Source of the DNA: CANLBN01 sp047638515
GTDB taxonomy: Bacteria; Pseudomonadota; Gammaproteobacteria; Pseudomonadales; Cellvibrionaceae
Assembly (NCBI GenBank): GCA_047638515.1
Contig: JBLIME010000002.1
Span: forward strand, 1-38,394
DNA length: 38,394 nucleotides
Reading direction: 5' to 3'
Below are positions 17,842 through 25,539 of this stretch, one piece after another; position 1 is the stretch's first letter, and every line of letters starts with the position of its first letter. The notes below the pieces were generated by a model. It was not told the DNA's origin and ran no database searches. It worked only from the letters and a program-made list of their open reading frames with translations. The position numbers were made by a program, and so were the translations under genes.

Positions 17842-18837
17842 ATGTCTCGACAGTTTCCCGCCACACGTTTGCGTCGCAATCGTTTTCATGACTTTTCTCG
17901 TCGTCTGGTCCGCGAAACGCAGTTAAGTGCAAATGACTTAATTTATCCGATGTTCGTTGTTGAGGGTATCAACCAGCGAATTCCTATTGACACTATGCCC
18001 GGTATCGAGCGCTATTCCGTCGATGAGCTACTCAAGGCGGTCGCAGAGGTGGTATTGCTGGGTATACCGGCGATCGCCTTGTTTCCTAATGTCGACGCGG
18101 CCGCGCGATCCCTTGATGGTGCTGAGGCATACAACCCCGATAACCTTGTCTGTAGAGCAGTGCGTGCTCTTAAACGCGCCTATCCTGATTTAGGGGTGAT
18201 TACCGATGCCGCTCTCGATCCCTACACCAGCCACGGACAAGATGGGATTATTGACGAAGATGGCTACGTATTAAATGACATAAGCGTTGAGGCCTTAACT
18301 AGACAAGCGGTTTGCTGTGCTGAGGCAGGTGCAGATGTTATTGCTCCGTCTGACATGATGGACGGACGTGTTAGTGCTATTCGCCATGCTCTCGATGGCT
18401 TTGGGTTTATTAACGTGCAAATATTAGCCTATTCTGCCAAGTACGCCTCAAGTTATTATGGACCTTTTCGTGATGCCGTAGGTTCTTCAGGTATGTTGGG
18501 TAAAGGCAACAAAATGACTTATCAAATGGATCCCGCCAATACTAATGAGGCCTTGCACGAGGTGGCGATGGATATCAGCGAGGGCGCCGATATGGTGATG
18601 GTTAAGCCGGCGATGCCTTATTTAGACATCGTTCGCCGTGTAAAAAACAAATTTCAAGTGCCCACCTTTGCCTATCAAGTCAGTGGCGAATACAGTATGC
18701 ATAAGCACGCAATTAGTGCGGGTATATTAAGCGATGCAGTTATCTTAGAGTCTTTGACCGCAATAAAGCGCGCGGGTGCCGATGCAATATTGACCTATTT
18801 TGCGATAGAGGCAGCAAAAAAGCTATCGGCAAAATAA
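17842..18837 (+). CDS. hemB: Delta-aminolevulinic acid dehydratase (HemB), Mg-type
   Basis: Porphobilinogen synthase: condenses two 5-aminolevulinate molecules. The start is the ATG of MSRQFPATRLRRNRF, with TAAGG just upstream; the open frame reaches 17770, but the extra 24 residues are unlike the family. This gives 331 residues. Schiff-base lysines are Lys200 (AYSAKYASSYYGPFR) and Lys255 (VMVKPAMPYLD). The region that holds three zinc cysteines in E. coli reads DAALDPYTSHGQDG (about 123-135) with no cysteine, like the magnesium-dependent Pseudomonas enzyme. It is divergent from ugd with a 248-base gap. Confidence 0.96.
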   Translation: MSRQFPATRLRRNRFHDFSRRLVRETQLSANDLIYPMFVVEGINQRIPIDTMPGIERYSVDELLKAVAEVVLLGIPAIALFPNVDAAARSLDGAEAYNPDNLVCRAVRALKRAYPDLGVITDAALDPYTSHGQDGIIDEDGYVLNDISVEALTRQAVCCAEAGADVIAPSDMMDGRVSAIRHALDGFGFINVQILAYSAKYASSYYGPFRDAVGSSGMLGKGNKMTYQMDPANTNEALHEVAMDISEGADMVMVKPAMPYLDIVRRVKNKFQVPTFAYQVSGEYSMHKHAISAGILSDAVILESLTAIKRAGADAILTYFAIEAAKKLSAK

Positions 18838-18961
18838 GGCATCAATTAGGCTCTAAAGACAATTCATTTCTTATTTTGTAATTCGCGCTCTTCGCACTTA
18901 TACTCGTGTTTTTTATCATATTTATAATCGAATCATTAATTAACAATTTGGTGTAATCCCT

Positions 18962-19345
18962 ATGACAAACAAAGCAATTATCTCTACCGATCAAGCACCT
19001 GAAGCAATCGGTACATACTCGCAAGCGGTTAAAACTAACAATACAGTGTACATTTCAGGTCAAATTCCTCTCGATCCTAAATCGATGACAATGGTGGCAG
19101 GTGGCTTCGAGGCGCAGACCCACCAGGTCTTTAAAAATCTAAGAGCTGTTTGCGAAGCGGCAAATGGAAGCTTGGCTGATATCGTTAAGTTAAATCTTTT
19201 CTTAACTGATTTAAGCAACTTCGCTACTGTCAACACAGTTATGGCTCAGTATTTTGAAGCGCCCTACCCCGCACGAGCAGCATTAGGTATTAGTGAGTTA
19301 CCGAAAGGCTCGATGATTGAAGCTGATGCGATTATGGTGTTGTAA
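18962..19345 (+). CDS. ridA: RidA family reactive-intermediate deaminase
   Basis: YjgF/YER057c/UK114 family enzyme that hydrolyses reactive enamine/imine intermediates, such as 2-aminoacrylate formed by PLP enzymes. 127 residues, the family length. The substrate-binding arginine lies in PYPARAALGISELPKG (Arg105), with Glu120 and the earlier GTYSQAV and ISGQIPLDP motifs. In Pseudomonas it usually sits by spoT-recG; here it stands between hemB and an unknown protein, with 124 bases after hemB. Confidence 0.93.
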   Translation: MTNKAIISTDQAPEAIGTYSQAVKTNNTVYISGQIPLDPKSMTMVAGGFEAQTHQVFKNLRAVCEAANGSLADIVKLNLFLTDLSNFATVNTVMAQYFEAPYPARAALGISELPKGSMIEADAIMVL

Positions 19346-19481
19346 TTCTTTGACGATGAGGTCGTTAAAATAGTCAGCAATGTACAACATCATTGACATA
19401 GTTATCTAGCTTAAGCTATCTATCAACTATTACTAAGATAAGTTTAAAAATTTATAAGTCACAGTTTTTTTTGGACATATA

Positions 19482-20915
19482 ATGGATAAAAGAAGTGGTT
19501 CAAAATACAGTAATGCGAGTTCGCGAAGTGTTAGTGAAAAAGCCTTGCGTATCAATCTTGATGAAAAAAAATACGGGACTATTGTAGAGATCGGCGCCGG
19601 CCAAGAAGTTGCGCGCCAATTTTTTCTGGCTGGTGCAGCGGCGGGAACAATTGCAAAAACGATGTCGGCTTACGACATGAAATTCTCTGATGCAATTTAT
19701 GGTGTTCAGGAAAACCGCCGCTACGTTAGCAAAGAGCGCGTAGACGCTATGATGCAGCAAGAGTTTGACCTGGTTGTCGATCGCGTTGGGGACAGCCGTT
19801 CTAAGTCTTCACGCTTTTTTGCCTATGCGGCAACAGTTGCAGCTAAAAGTTTTAATCGTGATAACGAATGCCATGCTTGGTGTGGTATTCGCGTCCAGAT
19901 GTACCCTGGTGCCGAGCCATCAAACATTGTTTTGCATGTGCGTATGCGCGACGACAGTGCCGAGGCACAGCAACATGCACTAGGTGTGTTGGGTGTTAAT
20001 CTTATCTATGCCGCTTATTATTACTTCGAAAACCCCAAGTTAATGATCGACTCACTTACCGATAACTTAAAAGGTGATCGTATAGAAATTGACGCCATTA
20101 ATTTTCATGGGCCTTATTTTGAAGATATCGACAATCGTGCAATTAACCTACATCTTATTCGTAGTTGGAAAACGCGCGGCATCATGTTTGTTCCCGATGG
20201 CGGTGTTGCAGTGCCAGCGGATGTTCTTTATAAAAAGCATATTTTAACCATTCGAGGTTCTTTTAGACCGGTCACTAACCTCAATGTCGATATGATCGAG
20301 CAGGCGAAAACGTCATTCGCAAACCTGCACAATGTCGATATCAAAAATACCATTGCCATTGCAGAAATCACCCTCAACGATACCAAGGGTAACGACAATA
20401 ACGTGCCCGAAGCAGATATGGTGCAGCGCATTCAATTATTAAATCTGCTCGGTTATACCGTCATGGTCTCTGACTACACGCGTTATTTTTCGCTGCGAGC
20501 CTATTTTCGTCAATACACAAAATTACAAATTGGTATTGCGGTGGGTATGATTAATATGAGGCAAATTTTTGATGAAGATTCCTACCGCGGTGTCGAAGGT
20601 GGAATCTTAGAGGGTTTTGGGAAACTATTTCCGGACAACACCTGTTTGTTTGTTTATCCCGAACTGGATGCCGATGGAGAAATTAGCAACTTTGACGATA
20701 TTCGAGTTCCCGAACACTTACGATTCTTATACTGTCATCTGGTCGAAAATAAATTTATATCGGGCATCGACTGCGGCCACAAAGATCTTTTGAGTATTTA
20801 TTCACGTGAAATCCTTAAGCAGTTGCTTGACGGTCGAGGCGATTGGGAAACCTATCTGCCAGAGGGTGTTGCCGATGAAATAGTTAGACACAAGCTTTTT
20901 GGGTTTAAGAATTAA
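19482..20915 (+). CDS. Conserved protein of unknown function, 477 aa
   Basis: Large soluble-looking protein with no signal peptide or obvious membrane segment. The N-terminal block EKALRINLDEKKYGTIVEIGAG and later phrases such as KKHILTIRGSFRPVTNLNVD and GGILEGFGKLFPDN look strongly conserved. I recall homologues in proteobacteria and cyanobacteria under misleading automatic names (nicotinate-nucleotide adenylyltransferase, TonB-dependent receptor). Neither fits: there is no HxGH nucleotidyl-transfer motif and no export signal or barrel. The glycine-rich EIGAGQEVARQFF segment near residues 36-48 might bind a nucleotide or phosphate, but that is a guess. It has its own spacing (136 bases after ridA) and no functionally linked neighbour. 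No function is assigned. Confidence 0.85.
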   Translation: MDKRSGSKYSNASSRSVSEKALRINLDEKKYGTIVEIGAGQEVARQFFLAGAAAGTIAKTMSAYDMKFSDAIYGVQENRRYVSKERVDAMMQQEFDLVVDRVGDSRSKSSRFFAYAATVAAKSFNRDNECHAWCGIRVQMYPGAEPSNIVLHVRMRDDSAEAQQHALGVLGVNLIYAAYYYFENPKLMIDSLTDNLKGDRIEIDAINFHGPYFEDIDNRAINLHLIRSWKTRGIMFVPDGGVAVPADVLYKKHILTIRGSFRPVTNLNVDMIEQAKTSFANLHNVDIKNTIAIAEITLNDTKGNDNNVPEADMVQRIQLLNLLGYTVMVSDYTRYFSLRAYFRQYTKLQIGIAVGMINMRQIFDEDSYRGVEGGILEGFGKLFPDNTCLFVYPELDADGEISNFDDIRVPEHLRFLYCHLVENKFISGIDCGHKDLLSIYSREILKQLLDGRGDWETYLPEGVADEIVRHKLFGFKN

Positions 20916-21019
20916 TATGAATACCCTGCTAAATGCGTGGGGGTTGTTTTAGTGTGTCAACGTGTCAGTAGACTAAATAACGGTGAACATTGAGCTCACC
21001 CAGAATTCTTTAAGACCGT

Positions 21020-21040
21020 GCACGCCAGTTGGCAGCGTGC
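21020..21040. terminator. Possible hairpin between convergent genes
   Basis: GCACGC (21020-21025) pairs with GCGTGC (21035-21040) between the 477-residue protein gene and convergent ubiD. The sequence that follows on the plus strand is T-rich only loosely (CTGATTTTAT), so termination is uncertain. Confidence 0.3.
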
Positions 21041-21122
21041 CTGATTTTATACAATCTGCCTTGTTTACACCTTACAAAATAAATAGGTTGAGTTAACAAA
21101 TTCGATCATCAAGTAAGACTTG

Positions 21123-22598
21123 TCAATCTTTTTTTTCAATGCCTAGTTCTTGCCAAATACTATCTACTTTCTGCTTCACATCGGCGCTCATAACGATCGG
21201 TGTGCCCCACTCTCTGGTGGTCTCACCTTCCCACTTGTTGGTGGCATCTAAGCCCATTTTCGATCCGAGCCCCGACACCGGAGAGGCAAAGTCCAAGTAA
21301 TCGATGGGAGTGTTTTCTATCAATGTAATATCTCGTGCGGGGTCTGTGCGAGTCGTAATGGCCCAAATAACATCTTCCCAATTGCGCGCATCAACATCAT
21401 CATCAGTGACGATAACGAATTTAGTGTACATAAATTGTCGTAAGAAAGACCACACGCCCATCATCACGCGTTTAGCGTGGCCAGGATATTGTTTTTTGAT
21501 AGTGACAACAGCCATTCTGTAGGAGCAGCCCTCGGGAGGCAGATAAAAATCCACTATTTCAGGATATTGTTTTTGCAGTATTGGCACAAAGACTTCATTT
21601 AATGCGACGCCCAAGATTGCGGGCTCATCGGGTGGACGGCCGGTGTAAGTCGAGTGGTAAATCGGATTTTCGCGCTGGGTGATGCGTTCAATAGTAAAGA
21701 CCGGAAAGCTATCGACTTCATTATAATAGCCAGTATGATCACCGAACGGGCCTTCATCAGCCATGTCATTCGGGTACAAAAAGCCCTCTAAGATAATTTC
21801 TGCATTGGCCGGCACTTGTAAGTCGCTATCAATACACTTAACAACCTCAGTTTTGCTGCCGCGCAGTAAACCTGCAAAAGCATACTCACTTAAGGTGTCG
21901 GGTACGGGTGTTACTGCACCTAGAATAGTGGCCGGATCAGCGCCCAGTGCAACCGCGACTGGATAAGGTTGTCCGGGGTTTTGCCGCTGCCAATCACGAA
22001 AGTCGAGTGCGCCGCCACGGTGGCTTAACCAACGCATAATCAAACGATTTCTACCGATGACCTGCATGCGATAGATGCCTAAATTTTGACGCTCTTTGTT
22101 AGGCCCTTTGGTCACGACCAGTGGCCAGGTTACTAAGGGGCCGGCATCTCCCGGCCAGCAAGTTTGTATAGGATAGTTAGCAAGATCAATGTCGTCACCG
22201 GTAAACTGCTGTTGTTGGCAGTCGGCTTTTTTGACAATTTTGGGTGACATGTTAAACACTTGCTTGAGAAGTGGAATTTTGCTCAAAGCATCCTTCATGC
22301 CCTTCGGTGGCTCGGGCTCTTTGAGCATCGCCAAGACTTTGCCCACTTCGCGCAAAGCTTCAACTGAATCTTTGCCCATGCCCATTGCGACCCGTTTAGG
22401 GGTGCCAAATAAATTAGCGAGTACCGGAACACTGTGTCCCGTTGGGTTTTCAAACAACAGTGCCGGACCCTGAGCGCGTAGAGTGCGATCACAAATCTCG
22501 GTCATCTCAAGGTTGGGATCAACCGCAGTTTTAATACGCTTTAATTCGCCTTGGGCTTCAAGTTGGTCGATAAAATCGCGAAGGTTTTTATATTTCAT
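21123..22598 (-). CDS. ubiD: 4-hydroxy-3-polyprenylbenzoate decarboxylase (UbiD)
   Basis: Prenylated-FMN-dependent decarboxylase of ubiquinone biosynthesis, acting after UbiA; its cofactor is supplied by UbiX, which is not in this window. 491 residues against 497 in E. coli. The start MKYKNLRDFIDQLEAQGELKRI, the PALLFENPTG block, and the GIYRMQVIGRNRLIMRW and EGPFGDHTGYY blocks, including the catalytic-region glutamates, are characteristic. It lies downstream of rho, the order trxA-rho-ubiD known from pseudomonads, but 401 bases separate it from rho, so it probably has its own promoter (a TATAAT hexamer lies at 22628-22633, minus strand). Confidence 0.96.
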   Translation of the reverse strand: MKYKNLRDFIDQLEAQGELKRIKTAVDPNLEMTEICDRTLRAQGPALLFENPTGHSVPVLANLFGTPKRVAMGMGKDSVEALREVGKVLAMLKEPEPPKGMKDALSKIPLLKQVFNMSPKIVKKADCQQQQFTGDDIDLANYPIQTCWPGDAGPLVTWPLVVTKGPNKERQNLGIYRMQVIGRNRLIMRWLSHRGGALDFRDWQRQNPGQPYPVAVALGADPATILGAVTPVPDTLSEYAFAGLLRGSKTEVVKCIDSDLQVPANAEIILEGFLYPNDMADEGPFGDHTGYYNEVDSFPVFTIERITQRENPIYHSTYTGRPPDEPAILGVALNEVFVPILQKQYPEIVDFYLPPEGCSYRMAVVTIKKQYPGHAKRVMMGVWSFLRQFMYTKFVIVTDDDVDARNWEDVIWAITTRTDPARDITLIENTPIDYLDFASPVSGLGSKMGLDATNKWEGETTREWGTPIVMSADVKQKVDSIWQELGIEKKD

Positions 22599-22999
22599 TT
22601 TATGAGAGATCGTTATTTTTGATGGATATTATAAGCGATAAGCTTAACACTAGTGGACGCTGTGCGCTGACTCATAATAAATGTGTCGGTTACTTATTAG
22701 TTTGTTCAGTATCGTGTCTACTTGAAATATACGTGGCCCAAGGCGCGCTAGTTTTTGGGTGTCGGGAAATACAGATGAGACAGCAACACACAGGTGCAGC
22801 TAAAATTTAGCCAAGTAGACAATCGATGGTTTATAAAAAGTGTGCAAGAACGGGTTGGTTAGAAATAACTTAACAAAGTACTAGATAGCCAGTTGAGCTG
22901 GGAGTGTTAACTAAGGAGGCAATAGTTTAATTGGAAGTTGAGTATCGGCACCGATGTGGTCTAGACAATGCCGATCTTTGGGTGCGTCTAAATTAAATT
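22599..22999. other. rho-ubiD spacer
   Basis: 401 bases between rho and ubiD on the minus strand. A minus-strand TATAAT (22628-22633) lies about 30 bases before the ubiD start, without a good -35 partner. ATCGGC (22944-22949) and GCCGAT (22970-22975) could form a hairpin after rho but lack a T-tract. No gene is recognised. Confidence 0.45.
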
Positions 23000-24259
23000 C
23001 TATTTGCGTTTCATCGATAAAAAGAAGTCATCATTAGTGTTGAAGGCCCTCAATTTGTCGACTAGGAACTCAGTAGCAGATATATCTTCCATGTCATTGA
23101 GCAATTTACGCATAATCCACACACGTTGTAGTTCTTCTTCACTGAGCAATAAATCCTCGCGGCGGGTACCTGAACGACGAATATTAATAGCAGGATAAAT
23201 ACGTTTTTCCGCCATTTTACGATCGAGGTGTAGCTCGAGATTACCGGTACCTTTGAACTCTTCGTAAATAACCTCATCCATTTTAGACCCAGTATCAATA
23301 AGTGCCGTAGCGATGATTGACAGGCTGCCGCCCTCCTCTATGTTGCGTGCAGCGCCAAAGAATCGTTTTGGACGCTCGAGTGCATGTGCATCGACACCAC
23401 CAGTGAGTACTTTACCTGATGAGGGTATTACGGTGTTGTAAGCACGCGCGAGACGCGTTACCGAATCAAGTAAAATCATCACATCTTTTTTATGTTCGAC
23501 GAGTCGTTTAGCTTTTTCAATAACCATTTCGGCAACTTGAACGTGGCGCGACGGCGGCTCATCGAACGTTGAGGCAACCACTTCACCGCGAACTGAGCGC
23601 TGCATCTCAGTGACTTCTTCTGGACGCTCGTCAATGAGTAGAACAATAAGGTGAGTTTCTGGGCTGTTGCGCGTAATCGCCTGAGCAATGTGCTGCATCA
23701 TTATCGTTTTACCAGCCTTTGGCGGTGCGACAATCAAGCCGCGCTGACCTTTACCGATGGGCGAAATCATGTCAATAATTCTACCGGTCAAGTCCTCGGT
23801 AGAGCCATTACCCGCTTCGAGTTTGAGACGTTTATTAGGGAATAACGGTGTTAAGTTCTCAAACAAAATTTTATTGCGTGAACTCTCGGGTTTATCAAAG
23901 TTAATTTCATTGACTTTAAGCAGTGCAAAATAACGCTCGCCTTCTTTCGGGGGGCGAATTTTTCCAGCAACGGTGTCGCCAGTACGTAAATTAAAGCGAC
24001 GGATCTGACTTGGTGAAACATAAATGTCATCGGGACCTGCAAGGTATGAACAGTCGGCAGAGCGCAAAAATCCAAAACCATCTTGAAGTATTTCTAGAAC
24101 GCCATCGCCGTAGATGTCTTCACCGCTTTTAGCGTGACGTTTTAAGATGTTAAAGATGACATCTTGTTTGCGCGAACGTGCCATGTTGTCGAGATTCATC
24201 TCGTTGGCAATGTTTATAAGTTCTTCAATAGGTTTTGTTTTTAGATCAGTTAAATTCAT
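23000..24259 (-). CDS. rho: Transcription termination factor Rho
   Basis: Hexameric RNA-dependent ATPase that ends transcription at rut-dependent terminators. 419 residues, identical in length to E. coli Rho. The N-terminal helical domain (MNLTDLKTKPIEELI) is followed by the OSB RNA-binding fold (GVLEILQDGFGFLRS, DDIYVSPSQIRRFNLRTGD), Walker A in PPKAGKTIMM, Walker B in VMILLDSVTRLARAYN, the Q-loop TGGVDAHAL, and the R-loop near RRSGTRREDLL. It is preceded by a long leader and its own sigma-70-type promoter, listed separately, and by trxA upstream. Confidence 0.98.
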   Translation of the reverse strand: MNLTDLKTKPIEELINIANEMNLDNMARSRKQDVIFNILKRHAKSGEDIYGDGVLEILQDGFGFLRSADCSYLAGPDDIYVSPSQIRRFNLRTGDTVAGKIRPPKEGERYFALLKVNEINFDKPESSRNKILFENLTPLFPNKRLKLEAGNGSTEDLTGRIIDMISPIGKGQRGLIVAPPKAGKTIMMQHIAQAITRNSPETHLIVLLIDERPEEVTEMQRSVRGEVVASTFDEPPSRHVQVAEMVIEKAKRLVEHKKDVMILLDSVTRLARAYNTVIPSSGKVLTGGVDAHALERPKRFFGAARNIEEGGSLSIIATALIDTGSKMDEVIYEEFKGTGNLELHLDRKMAEKRIYPAINIRRSGTRREDLLLSEEELQRVWIMRKLLNDMEDISATEFLVDKLRAFNTNDDFFLSMKRK

Positions 24260-24492
24260 AGGTATTTAGGTGCGAGGTTAGGAGAGATGAAAGGCCGAGA
24301 GATTTTGGTGTCAATAAGATTCAATTGTTTGGAATTTGTCTGAGCCTGGAATTAGTTTGAATATAAGTTAAGCGGTAAAAATCACAAAAACTCGGGGATA
24401 GCTCCGAAGGAGGAAGTGCAAATGAGGTTTTGGTGCTTGAAGAGCTAACCCTTATATATTTTTAGTTTGGGTTGTTAGTATTCAAATATTCG
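24260..24492 (-). promoter_or_regulatory. rho 5' leader, C-rich
   Basis: Untranslated leader of roughly 230 nt between the predicted rho transcription start and ATG. Read on the minus strand it is rich in C and U and poor in G, with runs such as CTTCCTCCTTCGGAG and CTCTCGGCCTTTCATCTCTC, resembling Rho-loading (rut) sequence. A hairpin, CTCC/GGAG, lies within it. E. coli rho is autoregulated through its leader; the same is inferred here. Confidence 0.5.
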
Positions 24493-24498
24493 AAATAG

Positions 24499-24526
24499 AT
24501 TATAACGACAATTCAAGTTAGCGCAA
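24499..24526 (-). promoter_or_regulatory. rho promoter (sigma-70 type)
   Basis: On the minus strand TTGCGC (24521-24526) and a perfect TATAAT (24499-24504) are 16 bases apart, inside AT-rich DNA upstream of rho. Confidence 0.6.
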
Positions 24527-24698
24527 GTTATCAACTTATTTTTATACGTTTTTTAACTTAATGTAGAGTAAATAAAGCTTATTTAAATTAAACAGGGCAA
24601 AAAATCTGTCGGAAAAAGTAATAACGTCCACTACAGGTGTGTTTAAGTCGTTGTGAAGATATGCATGATTTTTTGTAATAAAGCGCTTAGTAGCCGTT

Positions 24699-24746
24699 AA
24701 AAAGATGGCTAACAACGCTTATTGTCTTAGTGAAATAAGCGTTGTT
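24699..24746 (-). terminator. Probable terminator after trxA
   Basis: A perfect 13-bp inverted repeat, AACAACGCTTATT (24711-24723) with AATAAGCGTTGTT (24734-24746), loop of 10. On the minus strand a run of five T follows (24699-24703), seven bases after the stem, 38 bases past the trxA stop codon. The stem is AT-rich and the T-tract is slightly displaced, so termination is likely but not certain. Confidence 0.5.
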
Positions 24747-24783
24747 ATTGCTCTAAAATGTGTTTGTGGGACAGCGTTAAAGT

Positions 24784-25110
24784 CTATAAATTTTCTTTGA
24801 TAAAATTTTCAAGGTCAGGTTTTGACAAGGCGCCAACGGTTTGTGCCTCCATGTTGCCGTTTTTGAAAATCATTAACGTAGGAATGCCACGGACGCCGAA
24901 CTTAGCTGGTGTTTCTTTGTTGCCATCGACATCTATTTTACAAATTTTCAGCTGGCCTGCATATTCACCAGACAATTGATCTAAAACGGGGGCAATCATT
25001 TTGCAGGGTCCACACCAAGCTGCCCAAAAATCTACTAAAACCGGTCCCTCAGCAGTTAACACATCGTCATTGAAACTGTCATCTGTTACATGTGTGATCG
25101 CGTCACTCAT
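24784..25110 (-). CDS. trxA: Thioredoxin 1
   Basis: Cytoplasmic disulfide reductase, 108 residues. The active site WCGPC is in FWAAWCGPCKMIAP (Cys33, Cys36); the cis-proline follows in RGIPTLMIF. The Shine-Dalgarno GAGGA precedes the ATG. It heads the trxA-rho-ubiD cluster and is probably followed by its own terminator. It is divergent from the TVP38-flavoprotein gene across 429 bases. Confidence 0.97.
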   Translation of the reverse strand: MSDAITHVTDDSFNDDVLTAEGPVLVDFWAAWCGPCKMIAPVLDQLSGEYAGQLKICKIDVDGNKETPAKFGVRGIPTLMIFKNGNMEAQTVGALSKPDLENFIKENL

Positions 25111-25539
25111 AAAAAATCCTCAATTCACTTAAAAATAGCACCAGTTACCAGAATACCATAAATCACTTTCCACTGAATAATTAACGGAGACTATCGTCTA
25201 TATTAACTAAAAATTACGACGTAAGCTTAACAAGTAAGCTATTGAGTGGATAAAACTGACAGGTTTTAAGGGCTTTACAAGGCAAATGTTTTCGCTTAAA
25301 TAATGACTTTTTGAACGCTCAAGTATTTAAATGCAACTAAAGTGAGGTCTGGGTAGTCTAGGTTTGTAAGGCGATTGTTTCAACGCACATTAATCATGTT
25401 TGACGATATAAGCTCGCGCTGTTAAAACGTATCGGGCAGCATAAGTCTCTCGGACAGCGCCCATGGTCATATTCCGAATGTGTGGGTATGTAGGGTGTAT
25501 AAAAAGATGGGCAGCGATAAATTTATTACAGGAATCTAA
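25111..25539. promoter_or_regulatory. Divergent trxA / fusion-protein region
   Basis: 429 bases between divergent genes. On the trxA side an extended -10-like TGG-TATTCT can be read on the minus strand near 25150, without a clear -35. Nothing diagnostic is seen on the other side. Confidence 0.3.

Noticed and set aside
19405..19420. Palindrome TAGCTTAAGCTA before the 477-residue protein gene
   Set aside because: Twelve bases in AT-rich DNA with no second copy; too weak to call an operator.
22914..22993. AGGAGG followed by a 21-codon TTG-initiated frame between rho and ubiD
   Set aside because: The start is TTG with an 11-base gap, an in-frame stop lies immediately before it, and the peptide resembles nothing; a chance Shine-Dalgarno is simpler.
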